From: Caballeronia sp. dw_19
GTDB lineage: Bacteria; Pseudomonadota; Gammaproteobacteria; Burkholderiales; Burkholderiaceae
Assembly: GCF_018449515.1 (NCBI RefSeq)
Contig: NZ_JAAVUQ010000034.1
Coordinates: 20,180-84,179, forward strand
Reading direction: 5' to 3'
Length of the DNA stretch: 64,000 nt
In this document: in pieces, positions 1 to 9,235 of the stretch
Layout: every line of letters begins with the position of its first letter
Position numbering within the stretch: position 1 is the stretch's first letter
Translations under genes and position numbers: made by a program
Notes under the pieces: generated by a model
What the model saw: the letters and a program-made list of their open reading frames with translations, nothing else
Told to the model about the DNA's origin: nothing
The model's database searches: none

Positions 1-537
1 GACCGGTGCGCCCGCCGCGCACGCGAAACGCGCACCGCCTGACTTGTACTTGCCCTGCTGGCCCACGCGTGTACGCGTGCCTTCCGGAAACATGATGACC
101 CACGCTCCCTCGGCCATGCGCTCGCGCCCTTGCCGCGCCACCGATGCAAACGCATCCTTGCCCTGACGCCGGTCGATATGAACCATCTTCAGCATGCCCA
201 TGGTCCAGCCGAAAAACGGTACAAACAGCAACTCACGCTTGAACACATAGCAGAGCGGCCGTGGCATCAACGCGGGGAATGCCAGCGTTTCCCAGGCCGA
301 CTGATGCTTCGACAACAGCACGGCCGGACCGTCCGGCAGGTTCTCCATGCCTTCGATCCGGTAGCGGATGCCGTTCAGGTATCGCATCACCACGATGCAC
401 GACTTGCACCAGTACGCCGCCATCCAGTAACGCTTTTCAGCGCGCATGAACGGGAATACGAGGAAGCACGTACACGCGTACGGCACCGTATAAACGACGA
501 AAAAAACCATCAGCAACAGCGAACGAATGAAGCGCAT
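1..537 (-). CDS. plsC: 1-acyl-sn-glycerol-3-phosphate acyltransferase, C-terminus cut off by the window edge
   Basis: Acylates lysophosphatidic acid to phosphatidic acid at the inner membrane. The reverse-strand reading (179 codons, running off the left edge) starts with a hydrophobic segment (MRFIRSLLLMVFFVVYTV). It contains an acyltransferase motif I of the form SKHQSAWE, that is H-x4-E where the textbook motif is H-x4-D, and the FPEGTRT glycerophosphate-binding block. The ATG at 537 is the first in frame. It is the last gene seen of a leftward glyQ-glyS-gmhB-plsC order, 57 nt after gmhB. Identification rests on the motifs plus context. Confidence 0.88.
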   Translation of the reverse strand, partial: MRFIRSLLLMVFFVVYTVPYACTCFLVFPFMRAEKRYWMAAYWCKSCIVVMRYLNGIRYRIEGMENLPDGPAVLLSKHQSAWETLAFPALMPRPLCYVFKRELLFVPFFGWTMGMLKMVHIDRRQGKDAFASVARQGRERMAEGAWVIMFPEGTRTRVGQQGKYKSGGARFACAAGAPV

Positions 538-594
538 CGGCTTGAATAAGTCTTATGTGATGTGACGAAAAAAACCAGCTTCAGGTCAGTCAGG

Positions 595-1158
595 TCAGTC
601 TTGATGTGCGGCGAGGAAGTCGAGCGCGAAGGTGCGCAGGTCGTCGTGTACTTTCGTATTCGACGGAAGATTTCCCGCTGCCAGCGTTTTATGCCCCTTG
701 CCGGTCAGCACCAGATGCAGCGCGAAGCCGAGCGCCGCGCCTGCTTGCAGATCGCGCAGCGAGTCGCCGACCACGGGCGTGTCAGCAGGATCGATCTCGA
801 AGCGCTCGATGATCTGCTTCAACATGCCGGGCTTTGGCTTACGGCACTCGCACTCGTCTTCCTGCGTGTGCGGACAGAAAAACACCGCGTCTATCCGGCC
901 ACCCACCGCCGCCGCCGCCCGGTTCATCTTTTCGTGCATTGCGTTGAGCGCGGCCATGTCGAACAGACCACGGCCTATACCCGATTGATTCGATGCAATC
1001 GCCACGCGGTAACCGGCCTGGTTCAAACGCGCGATTGCTTCCAGGCTGCCGGGAATGGCAACCCATTCATCGGGCGATTTGATGAACGCGTCTGAGTCGA
1101 CGTTGATCACGCCGTCACGATCGAGAATCACCAGTTTCTTGTTTGCGTTGGTCGGCAT
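595..1158 (-). CDS. gmhB: D-glycero-beta-D-manno-heptose 1,7-bisphosphate 7-phosphatase
   Basis: HAD-superfamily phosphatase that removes the C7 phosphate in ADP-heptose synthesis for LPS inner core. The N-terminal LVILDRDGVINVD carries the DxD nucleophile/acid pair, ATNQSG-like motif II reads ASNQSGIGRG, and a zinc-binding Cys/His cluster is visible (FFCPHTQEDECECRKPKPG). The GDSLRDLQAG block supplies the metal-binding aspartate. Chosen start gives 187 aa; an ATG at 1170 overlaps the glyS stop codon as TGATG and would add four residues, so coupling to glyS is likely either way. Supports LPS synthesis together with waaF at 55.9 kb. Confidence 0.92.
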   Translation of the reverse strand: MPTNANKKLVILDRDGVINVDSDAFIKSPDEWVAIPGSLEAIARLNQAGYRVAIASNQSGIGRGLFDMAALNAMHEKMNRAAAAVGGRIDAVFFCPHTQEDECECRKPKPGMLKQIIERFEIDPADTPVVGDSLRDLQAGAALGFALHLVLTGKGHKTLAAGNLPSNTKVHDDLRTFALDFLAAHQD

Positions 1159-1169
1159 GGTGTGGCGCA

Positions 1170-3269
1170 TCAGGTGGCAAGCTTCGAAATGTCCGCGACG
1201 CAATTCATCTGCTGATGCAGTGCGCCGAGAAGAGCCAGGCGGTTACTTCGCAGCGCCGGATCTTCCGCGTTCACCATCACGTCGTTGAAGAAGGTATCCA
1301 CGGCGTCGCGCAACGCGGACAGCGCCGACAGCGCTTCCGTGTAATTGCGCTCGGCCAGTTGTTTTTGCACGCGCGGCGCGACTTGCTCGAGTTGCGCGTA
1401 CAGCGCCTTTTCGGCCGCTTCTTGAAGCAGCGCTGGCTGCACACTCGACGGCACGGCTTCCGCCGACTTCTTGAGGATATTCGAGATGCGCTTGTTCGCC
1501 GCGGCAAGCGATGCGGCTTCCGGCAACGACGCGAATTCGCGCACAGCGTCCAGACGCGCGACGATGTCGTCCAGGCGCGTGGGGTTCAGACTCAGCACAG
1601 CGTCGATTTCAATTGCGTTGAAACCACGCTCGCGCAGCACGCCGCGCAACCGGTCCATGAAAAACGCGTAGATGGCGTCGGTTGAATCAACGACTTGCGG
1701 CATGCCGGCGAATTGCTTGTGTGCGATACGCAGCAAGTCGAACAGGTCGATGGCAAGGCGTTTTTCCAGCAGGATGCGCAACACGCCGAGCGCGTGACGA
1801 CGCAGCGCGAACGGATCTTTCTCGCCGGTTGGCTGCAGGCCGATGCCCCAGATGCCGACGAGCGTTTCCAGTTTATCGGCCAAAGCGACGGCGCTGCTCA
1901 CGCCGTTGGGCGGGGTTTCATCGCCGGAGAAACGCGGCTGATAATGTTCCGAACACGCGAGCGCGACTTCTTCCACCTCGCCGTCGTGGCGCGCGTAGTA
2001 CGTGCCCATGGTCCCCTGCAATTCCGGGAATTCGCCGACCATGTCGGTGATCAGGTCGGCCTTCGCGAGCAGGGCGGCGCGCTTCGTGACGGTTGCATCC
2101 ACGCCGATCATGGGCGCGATTTCACCGGCCAGCGCTTCAAGCCGTTGCACGCGTTGCAACTGCGAACCGAGCTTGTTGTGATACACCACGTTCGCGAGCA
2201 GCGGCACGCGGTCGGCGAGGCGTTTCTTCTTGTCCTGCTCGAAGAAGAACTTGGCGTCGGCCAGACGCGGACGGACCACGCGTTCGTTGCCTTCCACAAT
2301 ATCGCCCGGCGTCTGCGTGTCGATGTTCGACACAATCAGGAAACGCGAACGCAGCTTGCCGTGATCATCAGTCAGCGCGAAATACTTCTGGTTCGTCTGC
2401 ATGGTGAGGATCAGGCATTCCTGCGGCACTTGCAGGAACGACTCGTCGAAACGGCACTGATACACGACCGGCCATTCGACCAGCGCATTCACTTCGTCCA
2501 GCAACGACTCAGGCATGACCACGCGATCTTCACCCGCGAATGCCAGCAATTGCGTCCGGATGGATTCGCGGCGGTCGTCGAAATTCGCCACGACCTTGCC
2601 CTTCGAGCGCAGGGTCTCGGCGTAATCATCGGCGTGCGTGATCGCGACAATCCCTTCCGACATGAAGCGATGCCCCAGCGTGGTGTCGCCGGAGTCGATG
2701 CCGAGCGCGCTCACCGGCACGATTCTGCGGCCATGCAACGCGACCAGCCCATGCACCGGCCGCACGAACTGCACGCTGGTGCCGTCGGGGCGTTGATAGG
2801 TCATCAGCTTCGGGATTGGCAACTTGCCGAGCGTTTCTTGCAGCGCGGTCTGCAGGCCGTCGGCCAGTGTTGCACCGGGTGCCGCGTAGCGCAGGAAAAA
2901 CGCTTCGGCCTTGCCGTCCTGGGCGCGTTCGAGGTCGCCGATGGGGAAGTCCGGGAAACCCAGCGCCGCGAGCTTCTTCGCGAGCGGCGCGGTGGGCTGG
3001 CCGTCTTTGTCCAGTGCGACGGAAACCGGCAGCACCTTCTCGCGTACCTGCCGTTCCGGCGCGACTGCGCGCACGTTCTTGATGACCACGGCGAGACGTC
3101 GCGGCGTGGCGTATTTTTCGAAACTCGCTTCGCCTTCAATCAGGTCGCGCGCGGCAAGCCGCTGCACAATCCCTTCGGCAAACGAGGTGCCCAGGCGCGC
3201 GAGCGCTTTCGGCGGAAGTTCTTCGGTCCGCAACTCGACGAGCAGCGATGCAAGGTTGGTTTCAGTCAT
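1170..3269 (-). CDS. glyS: Glycine--tRNA ligase beta subunit
   Basis: Beta subunit of the bacterial alpha2beta2 glycyl-tRNA synthetase, needed for tRNA-Gly binding. At 699 aa it has normal family length. The N-terminus (LLVELRTEELPPKAL) and the internal block RPVHGLVALHG are typical, and the C-terminal part is the DALR-type anticodon-binding region. It follows glyQ by 18 nt on the same strand and ends overlapping or just before gmhB. ATG start at 3269. Confidence 0.97.
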   Translation of the reverse strand: MTETNLASLLVELRTEELPPKALARLGTSFAEGIVQRLAARDLIEGEASFEKYATPRRLAVVIKNVRAVAPERQVREKVLPVSVALDKDGQPTAPLAKKLAALGFPDFPIGDLERAQDGKAEAFFLRYAAPGATLADGLQTALQETLGKLPIPKLMTYQRPDGTSVQFVRPVHGLVALHGRRIVPVSALGIDSGDTTLGHRFMSEGIVAITHADDYAETLRSKGKVVANFDDRRESIRTQLLAFAGEDRVVMPESLLDEVNALVEWPVVYQCRFDESFLQVPQECLILTMQTNQKYFALTDDHGKLRSRFLIVSNIDTQTPGDIVEGNERVVRPRLADAKFFFEQDKKKRLADRVPLLANVVYHNKLGSQLQRVQRLEALAGEIAPMIGVDATVTKRAALLAKADLITDMVGEFPELQGTMGTYYARHDGEVEEVALACSEHYQPRFSGDETPPNGVSSAVALADKLETLVGIWGIGLQPTGEKDPFALRRHALGVLRILLEKRLAIDLFDLLRIAHKQFAGMPQVVDSTDAIYAFFMDRLRGVLRERGFNAIEIDAVLSLNPTRLDDIVARLDAVREFASLPEAASLAAANKRISNILKKSAEAVPSSVQPALLQEAAEKALYAQLEQVAPRVQKQLAERNYTEALSALSALRDAVDTFFNDVMVNAEDPALRSNRLALLGALHQQMNCVADISKLAT

Positions 3270-3287
3270 TGTTATGTCGTGCTCTGG

Positions 3288-4295
3288 TCAGGCCTGATCG
3301 ATATTGCGCTCGACCTTCAGCGCCGGCGCCCACGCGGGCTTGGCGGCATCTTGTGCGTCCGTGGTGAGTCCGGCCGCGGCGTGTACTGGGTTGCCCAGCA
3401 TGGGGAAACCGAGCGCTTCACGCGACTCGTAATACCCCTTTGCGACGGCACGCGACAAATCGCGAATCCGGCCGATATACGCCGCGCGCTCCGTCACCGA
3501 AATCGCGCCACGCGCGTCCAGCAAGTTGAACGTGTGACCGGCTTTCAGCACGAGCTCATAGGCGGGCAGCGACAGCTTCGCTTCGATCATCTTCTGTGCT
3601 TCGGCTTCGTAGCTCTTGAAGAACGTGAACAGCAGGTCGACGTTCGCGTACTCGAAGTTGTAGGTGGATTGCTCGACTTCGTTCTGGTGATAGACGTCGC
3701 CATAGGTCAGGCGACGCAGTTCGCGGCCGTTCGGCGTGTCCTCTTCCCATTCGGTCCACACGAGGTCGTAGACGTTCTCCACTTTCTGCAGATACATGGC
3801 GAGCCGTTCGAGACCGTAGGTGATCTCACCGAGCACCGGCTTGCAGTCGATACCACCGACCTGCTGGAAGTAGGTGAACTGCGTCACTTCCATGCCGTTC
3901 AACCAGACTTCCCAGCCAAGGCCCCATGCGCCGAGCGTTGGATTTTCCCAGTCGTCTTCCACGAAACGCACGTCGTTCTGCTTCAGGTCGAAGCCGAGCG
4001 CCTCAAGCGAGCCGAGATACAGGTCCAGGATGTTTTCGGGCGCGGGTTTCAGCACCACTTGATACTGGTAGTAGTGCTGCAGGCGGTTCGGGTTGTCGCC
4101 GTAACGGCCGTCCTTCGGACGCCGGGACGGCTGGACATACGCCGCGCGCCACGGTTCCGGGCCTATGGCGCGCAGGAACGTGTGAACGTGCGAGGTACCC
4201 GCGCCGACTTCCATGTCGATCGGCTGGAGAAGCGCGCAACCCTTGTTGTCCCAATAGGATTGCAGCGTCAGGATGATTTGCTGAAAAGTGAGCAT
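3288..4295 (-). CDS. glyQ: Glycine--tRNA ligase alpha subunit
   Basis: Catalytic alpha subunit, class II synthetase fold, forming glycyl-adenylate. The sequence from MLTFQQIILTLQSYW onward is highly typical of GlyQ, including the QPSRRPKDGRYG and FVEDDWENPTLGAWGLGWE blocks. The reading frame is open 52 codons upstream, but that stretch is unlike GlyQ, so the ATG at 4295 (335 aa) is chosen. First gene of the glyQ-glyS pair. Confidence 0.96.
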   Translation of the reverse strand: MLTFQQIILTLQSYWDNKGCALLQPIDMEVGAGTSHVHTFLRAIGPEPWRAAYVQPSRRPKDGRYGDNPNRLQHYYQYQVVLKPAPENILDLYLGSLEALGFDLKQNDVRFVEDDWENPTLGAWGLGWEVWLNGMEVTQFTYFQQVGGIDCKPVLGEITYGLERLAMYLQKVENVYDLVWTEWEEDTPNGRELRRLTYGDVYHQNEVEQSTYNFEYANVDLLFTFFKSYEAEAQKMIEAKLSLPAYELVLKAGHTFNLLDARGAISVTERAAYIGRIRDLSRAVAKGYYESREALGFPMLGNPVHAAAGLTTDAQDAAKPAWAPALKVERNIDQA

Positions 4296-4478
4296 GAATG
4301 CCTTTGAAGCGTGCCTTCGAAGCTTGGGGCCGGTGGGCCGGCGCGTGGTCGAAGCGGACCGGAAAAATGCACCGGCCGGAGGGCTAAAACGTTGAATTTT
4401 AGCGGGAATGAGGGGCTTGTGCGACTTTCCGGGGATGACCGGCGGACTCATCGGCCATTCGGCCGGTAAAAACGGGGA

Positions 4479-4976
4479 TTATCCGCCGAGCCGTTTCGTC
4501 ATCGGCACACAATCCATGGTCAGGCCGCGTGGCGAATGGTACGGCGCGATTTCATCGCCTTGGAAACCGAGCGCGCGATAAAACGCCGCGGCGTTCAGTG
4601 TGGAGTCGAGCTTGAGTTCGCGGAGTCCTTCCGAGCGGGCGAGCGTTTCAAGGTGACGCATCATTGCCGCACCGATGCCGCGTTTCATATACGCCGGATG
4701 GACAAAAATCGCATCGATTTTGCCGGTCGCGAGGTTGATCATGCCGGTGCCCGCCACGTGCTCGTCAATGGTGGCCACGAGGAAACGCGCTTCGACGGCA
4801 TCGGCGAATGCTGCCGAGGTCGTACCGCCCGTCCATTCTTCGAGCTGATCCAGCGGATACGCGCCCGCGCATTCATTCATCACGGCGGCGCGGCGGATGT
4901 CCCACGCGGCGTCCGCGTCTGCCCGCACTGCTTTGCGGATAATGAACCGGGCGGGTTCAGGATTTTCCGATGCCAT
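4479..4976 (-). CDS. GNAT-family N-acetyltransferase
   Basis: Small acetyl-CoA-dependent acyltransferase; substrate unknown. The acetyl-CoA-binding block reads VHPAYMKRGIGAAMMRHLE (R/Q-x-x-G-x-G/A type), followed by LDSTLNAAAFYRALGF, which is the usual motif B region. About 165 aa from the ATG at 4976, which overlaps the end of lnt by 20 nt, so it is likely translated with lnt. Another in-frame ATG at 5000 is possible. Nothing here identifies the substrate. Confidence 0.85.
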   Translation of the reverse strand: MASENPEPARFIIRKAVRADADAAWDIRRAAVMNECAGAYPLDQLEEWTGGTTSAAFADAVEARFLVATIDEHVAGTGMINLATGKIDAIFVHPAYMKRGIGAAMMRHLETLARSEGLRELKLDSTLNAAAFYRALGFQGDEIAPYHSPRGLTMDCVPMTKRLGG

Positions 4977-6684
4977 TGTCGTCAGGTTTGTTGCGCCCAT
5001 TCCTGCCCGGCGCGAACGCAAATCCGAATGCCAGCAACAACAGCGACACCAGGATCACGGTCATGTTGCCGCTCGTGACATACGGCGTACGGCCGGATGT
5101 GCCCTGCACGATGGCATCAAGAGAACCGACTGTGTACACGGGCAACCGTCCTACTACAGCGCCATTCGCCGCGATCACCGCGGTGATGCCCGTGTTGGTC
5201 GAGCGCAGCATTGGACGGCCGGTTTCGATCGAACGCATGCGGGCCATTTGCAAATGCTGATCCAGCGCAATGGTGTTGCCGAACCACGCAAGATTCGTCG
5301 AATTCACCAGAATGCCCGCGGGCGCTTCCTGTTCGCGAATCGTCCGCGCAATCTCTTCACCGAAAATATCTTCGTAGCAGATATCGACGGCAATCGGCTG
5401 GTTGTGTACGAAGAACGATTTCTGCACCGGCGGCCCGCGCCCGAGATCGCCGAGCGGAATGCCCATGAGCGCCACGAACCAGTGGAAACCCGTCGGCACG
5501 AATTCGCCGAATGGCACGAGATGATGTTTGTCATAGCGGTACACGTCCCGCTGATTCGGCGTGATGCCGAACAGGCTGTTCGTGTAGCCGGTTACGCGGC
5601 CTTCCGAAGCCGTCACGCCGATAGCGCCAAACAGAATGGAGGAGTTGGTTGTATCGGAGAAAGTGCGCAGCGCAAGCGCCAAATCCGGCGGCACCTGGAC
5701 GGCAAGAATGGGCAACGCGGTTTCCGGCGTGACAATAAGATCCGCAGGCTTCTCGGTGATCAGCTTTTTATACAGCGCCAGCGATTGATCAACGCCGTCC
5801 TGCTCGAACTTCATCTCCTGCTTGACGTTGCCTTGCAGCAGCCTGACGGTAAGCGGCGCGTTTGCCGGGATCGTCCATTCGACCAGCGACAACAACATGC
5901 CGGACGCAAGCAACACCACCGCCACGATGAACGGCGCAAGTCGCGCAGCCTTCGACGTTTCAGCCGCTGAGTGGCGCCGAAAGCCATAGAACCCCTGCAC
6001 GAGCAGCGCCGCCACAAGCCCAAGCACCCAGCCCACGCCATACACGCCCGCGACCGATCCGAACCCCGCCAGGGGGCCATCGACTTGCGCATACCCGCTC
6101 GCAAGCCACGGGAAGCCGGTGAACACAAGGCCGCGCAACCATTCGCCCAGCGCCCACGCGCTCGCAAAGGCAAACGCGCCGTGCCAGGTCGGCACGAAGC
6201 GCGGTTCATCGGCTGGCACGGTAGCAGAGGAGCCCGTGTCGTCCTCATTGTCTCCATATCGCGCACGACCCGCGCACAGCGACCAGACCACGCCCGCCAA
6301 CGCCGGATAGATCGCGAGATACATGCAGAACAACGCGACGGCCGCAGCCGCCAGCGGCGCCGCCATGCCGCCGTAGTCGTGCATGCTGACATACAGCCAC
6401 CACACACCCGTCACGAAGTTGCCGAATCCAAATGCCCAGCCCGTCAACGCCGCGCTTTTCCAGCCATTGGTGCGCGTAAGCCACGCGAAGAACAGCGTGA
6501 AAATCACCAGTTCGACCCAGCCGCCGTGCGGCGTAGGTGCGAACGACAGCGTATTCGCGGCGCCCAGCACGGCCGCGACGAGGTAATGCCAGAACGGCAA
6601 GGACTGAGCCGTGCCGGCGCGTTTTTCAGCGGGTATCGGCTGAGAGCCGCGCCGTGAGGTAACAGGAGACGAAGAGTCGGCCAT
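4957..6684 (-). CDS. lnt: Apolipoprotein N-acyltransferase
   Basis: Transfers a third acyl chain to the N-terminal cysteine of lipoproteins in the inner membrane. About six hydrophobic segments in the first ~265 residues precede a periplasmic nitrilase domain. The predicted catalytic triad is visible as Glu321 (VTPETALP), Lys386 (DKHHLVPFGEF) and Cys436 (VDICYEDIFGEE). Length 575 aa is normal for Burkholderia-type Lnt. It lies 226 nt downstream of corC, as in many proteobacteria where corC and lnt are neighbours. Confidence 0.95.
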   Translation of the reverse strand: MADSSSPVTSRRGSQPIPAEKRAGTAQSLPFWHYLVAAVLGAANTLSFAPTPHGGWVELVIFTLFFAWLTRTNGWKSAALTGWAFGFGNFVTGVWWLYVSMHDYGGMAAPLAAAAVALFCMYLAIYPALAGVVWSLCAGRARYGDNEDDTGSSATVPADEPRFVPTWHGAFAFASAWALGEWLRGLVFTGFPWLASGYAQVDGPLAGFGSVAGVYGVGWVLGLVAALLVQGFYGFRRHSAAETSKAARLAPFIVAVVLLASGMLLSLVEWTIPANAPLTVRLLQGNVKQEMKFEQDGVDQSLALYKKLITEKPADLIVTPETALPILAVQVPPDLALALRTFSDTTNSSILFGAIGVTASEGRVTGYTNSLFGITPNQRDVYRYDKHHLVPFGEFVPTGFHWFVALMGIPLGDLGRGPPVQKSFFVHNQPIAVDICYEDIFGEEIARTIREQEAPAGILVNSTNLAWFGNTIALDQHLQMARMRSIETGRPMLRSTNTGITAVIAANGAVVGRLPVYTVGSLDAIVQGTSGRTPYVTSGNMTVILVSLLLLAFGFAFAPGRNGRNKPDDNGIGKS

Positions 6685-6892
6685 GGATTACGGGTCGGCA
6701 GAAAGTAAGCGAATGACAGAGCGTGACCGGCGCTCGTCATGTCACGAAAAAGGCGCAAAACGCCTGCATAGCCGACACACCACCGGCCACTGACGCGTAG
6801 TGTGAACAATCAGTGGTACAGGCTTGAGCAGGTCAGTGCCGCTCAGTGTGTGTGGCGTTCCGACGCGTTCTCTATTTTGATCAAGCGAAAGT

Positions 6893-6922
6893 AATCGCGT
6901 TCAATCGCGTTCAATCGCGTTC
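6893..6922. repeat. Three perfect tandem copies of a 10-bp unit at the corC stop
   Basis: The unit AATCGCGTTC is present three times in a row. The repeat covers the last codons and the stop codon of corC and the first 18 nt of the corC-lnt spacer. Its 10-bp unit means copy-number change would shift the frame and alter the CorC C-terminus. Confidence 0.9.
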
Positions 6923-7816
6923 GTCGTCGTGGTCGCGCCGCGAATTCCCGTCGAGCAGGTTCGTATTCGGCGCGCGCCGTACGCGCAGCACGTGGATCTG
7001 GCGAGCGTCGCCGCGCAGAATCTCGAACACGAACTCGTCAATCCGCACCTTCTCCCCACGATGCGGCACACGTCCGAACCGGTGCGTGACCAGCCCGCCG
7101 ATGGTGTCGACTTCGTCGTCGGAGTAATGGGTGCCGAACTGCTCGTTGAACTGCTCGATGCCAGTCAGCGCACGCACACGATGCGCGCCATCCGGCGTCG
7201 CAATGATGTTGCCGGCTTCTTCGTCGAAGTCGTACTCGTCTTCAATGTCGCCAACAATCTGTTCCAGCACGTCTTCAATCGTGATCAGTCCCGCCACGCC
7301 GCCGTATTCATCGACGACGATGGCAATGTGATTCCGGTTCACGCGGAAATCGTGCAGCAAGACGTTCAGGCGTTTCGATTCGGGGATGAACACGGCGGGG
7401 CGAAGCATGCCGCGCACATCGAATTCTTCTTCGTGGTAATAGCGCAGCAAGTCTTTTGCAAGCAGCACGCCGATCACATTGTCACGGTTGCTTTCGAATA
7501 CCGGATAGCGCGAGTGCGCTTTTTCGAGCATGAACGGAATGAACTGCTCGGGCGTTTCGGCAATGTTGATGGCGTCCATCTGGGCACGCGGAATCATGAT
7601 GTCGCGCGCGCAGAGTTCGGACACCTGGAACACGCCTTCGATCATGGAGAGCGAATCCGCGTCGAGCAGATTGCGTTCGTGGGCGTCCTGAAGGACTTCC
7701 AGCAATTCGTCGCGCGATTCAGGTTCGTGCGAGATGAAATCGGTCAGGCGCTCAAGCAGCGTGCGCTTTTCCGGCGGTTTGTCGGTGTGTCGTCGACTGG
7801 GATAGGCGTCGTTCAT
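6911..7816 (-). CDS. corC: CorC/HlyC-family protein with paired CBS domains
   Basis: Cytosolic CBS-pair protein linked in other bacteria to Mg2+/Co2+ efflux. Residues ~70-190 form two CBS repeats (RDIMIPRAQMDAI... and RPAVFIPESKRLNVLL...DEYGGVAGLITIEDVLEQIVGDIEDE), followed by a C-terminal CorC_HlyC transporter-associated domain ending near residue 285. No transmembrane segment is seen. Length 301 aa is usual. It begins the leftward corC-lnt pair; the AT-richer stretch 7850-8060 probably holds its promoter. The last codons lie in a 10-bp tandem repeat. Confidence 0.92.
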   Translation of the reverse strand: MNDAYPSRRHTDKPPEKRTLLERLTDFISHEPESRDELLEVLQDAHERNLLDADSLSMIEGVFQVSELCARDIMIPRAQMDAINIAETPEQFIPFMLEKAHSRYPVFESNRDNVIGVLLAKDLLRYYHEEEFDVRGMLRPAVFIPESKRLNVLLHDFRVNRNHIAIVVDEYGGVAGLITIEDVLEQIVGDIEDEYDFDEEAGNIIATPDGAHRVRALTGIEQFNEQFGTHYSDDEVDTIGGLVTHRFGRVPHRGEKVRIDEFVFEILRGDARQIHVLRVRRAPNTNLLDGNSRRDHDDERD

Positions 7817-8063
7817 AGTGGGGCGCCCGGAGTGTTCCGGACGCGAAATTACGGAGCGTTAAGAATACACCAAGGAAAATTCGCGCCAGTTCAAGCGGGC
7901 ACGAAGACGTTCAAATCTCGTAGAAACATCGTAACTGATAAATATCGGCTGAGTATGTCGAGCCGGTGACGTTGGCCGATTGGTCGCAGTTGAGCATATT
8001 ACTGAGCATTCTCAGCAGGTTCATGCGTACCTTCATGCGTACCTCTAACGTGTCCCGTCACAT

Positions 8064-8762
8064 TCATTCCTGCGACGAATTCACGGAATTCACATTCTGG
8101 CAGCGCTGCAACAGCGCTTCGAGCTGCCGGTCGGGCATGCCGCATTCACGTAGTGCGGCAACCGTGCGGCTGACGTAATCGAGCGTAGTGCCGTATCGGC
8201 CGGTGGCGCAGCCGAGCACGTGGCGCACCATCGGGTCTGCCAGCTTGCCGGCGTAGGTGGAGGCCTCACGTCGCATCACGAACGCCAGCGCGTCGACACG
8301 GCGGCCGTCGACCAGCGTGCATGGCAACCAGGCCACGCGGTACGAATTCATCGCCATTTCGCGTCGCCACAGCACGTCAAGGTGCGGCTCCGCGCCAACG
8401 GCGGCAAGCCGGAACGCCATGCCCGTGCATGAACCGCCGCGATCCAGCGCCAGTACAAGCCCAGGCTGCTCGGGCGTGCCGCGATTCACGCGCGACCACA
8501 AATACAGTCCACGATGATAACCGTGCACCTTGCTGCGCACCGTTTCCACGGCGGGCAAGCCTGGATTCCAGATCAGCGAGCCATAGCCGAACAGCCAGAG
8601 ATCCGTCTTGCGATCCCAGTGCGCCAACGCTTTTTCACGCGACGCCGCAAGTTCTTCATCGGTGAGAAGACGCGACTCCTCGAACACCGGCGGATAGTCG
8701 TCGGGAGTCTGCGCAGGCAATTCCTTCAGCAGTTCGGGGAGCGGGGAAGGGTCGTCAGTCAC
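8064..8762 (-). CDS. chaC: ChaC-family gamma-glutamylcyclotransferase
   Basis: Predicted to cleave the gamma-glutamyl group from glutathione giving 5-oxoproline and Cys-Gly. The substrate-binding FGYGSLIWNPG motif is at residues 58-68, and the conserved catalytic glutamate is probably Glu135 (LWRREMAMNSYR). Length 232 aa. The start is GTG at 8762, 3 nt after the ybeY stop codon, so it is probably co-transcribed with ybeY and phoH. Confidence 0.88.
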   Translation of the reverse strand: MTDDPSPLPELLKELPAQTPDDYPPVFEESRLLTDEELAASREKALAHWDRKTDLWLFGYGSLIWNPGLPAVETVRSKVHGYHRGLYLWSRVNRGTPEQPGLVLALDRGGSCTGMAFRLAAVGAEPHLDVLWRREMAMNSYRVAWLPCTLVDGRRVDALAFVMRREASTYAGKLADPMVRHVLGCATGRYGTTLDYVSRTVAALRECGMPDRQLEALLQRCQNVNSVNSSQE

Positions 8763-8765
8763 GGC

Positions 8766-9233
8766 TTAGTTGGGCGGCAGCGGCAAGTAAGGATCGGTGA
8801 AACCCAGCTTTTGCATGATGCCGGTTTCGATCGATTCCATTTCCTCCGCTTCCGCCGAATCTTCATGATCGTAGCCCTGAGCGTGCAGCGTACCGTGCAC
8901 GATCAGATGCGCGTAATGCGCGGCGAGCGGCTTGTTCTGCTCGCGCGCCTCGCGTTCCACTACAGGACAGCACAGCACCAGGTCGCCCGTGACCGGATCG
9001 TCTTCCGATTCGGCGTACGCGAACGTCAGCACGTTAGTGGCGTAGTCCTTCGTCCGATAAGACCGGTTCAGCGTCCGGCCTTCCTCGGTATCGACGAAAC
9101 GCACGGTCAGTTCCGCGTCCGCGAACAGCGACGCCTTGATCCAGCTGGCGACGGTTGCGCGCGGCAACAGCGCCTTGTGTTCAGGGAAGGCTTTGGCGGC
9201 GGGAAACTGCAGCGTCAAGGCAAGTTTGGGCAT
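8766..9233 (-). CDS. ybeY: Endoribonuclease YbeY, 16S rRNA 3' maturation factor
   Basis: Zinc-dependent RNase involved in 16S rRNA 3'-end processing and ribosome quality control. The signature HGTLHAQGYDH spans residues 113-123 and supplies the three zinc-binding histidines; the upstream RSYRTKDYATNVLTF block is also typical. It lies 2 nt after phoH, the usual ybeZ-ybeY arrangement. 155 aa, ATG start. Confidence 0.95.
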   Translation of the reverse strand: MPKLALTLQFPAAKAFPEHKALLPRATVASWIKASLFADAELTVRFVDTEEGRTLNRSYRTKDYATNVLTFAYAESEDDPVTGDLVLCCPVVEREAREQNKPLAAHYAHLIVHGTLHAQGYDHEDSAEAEEMESIETGIMQKLGFTDPYLPLPPN

Positions 9234-9235
9234 GC

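Noticed and set aside
1695..4307. 870-codon plus-strand open frame opposite glyS and glyQ
   Set aside because: It is antisense to two well-conserved genes. Long antisense frames are common in GC-rich DNA, and the translation is His/Arg/Gln-rich with no domain.
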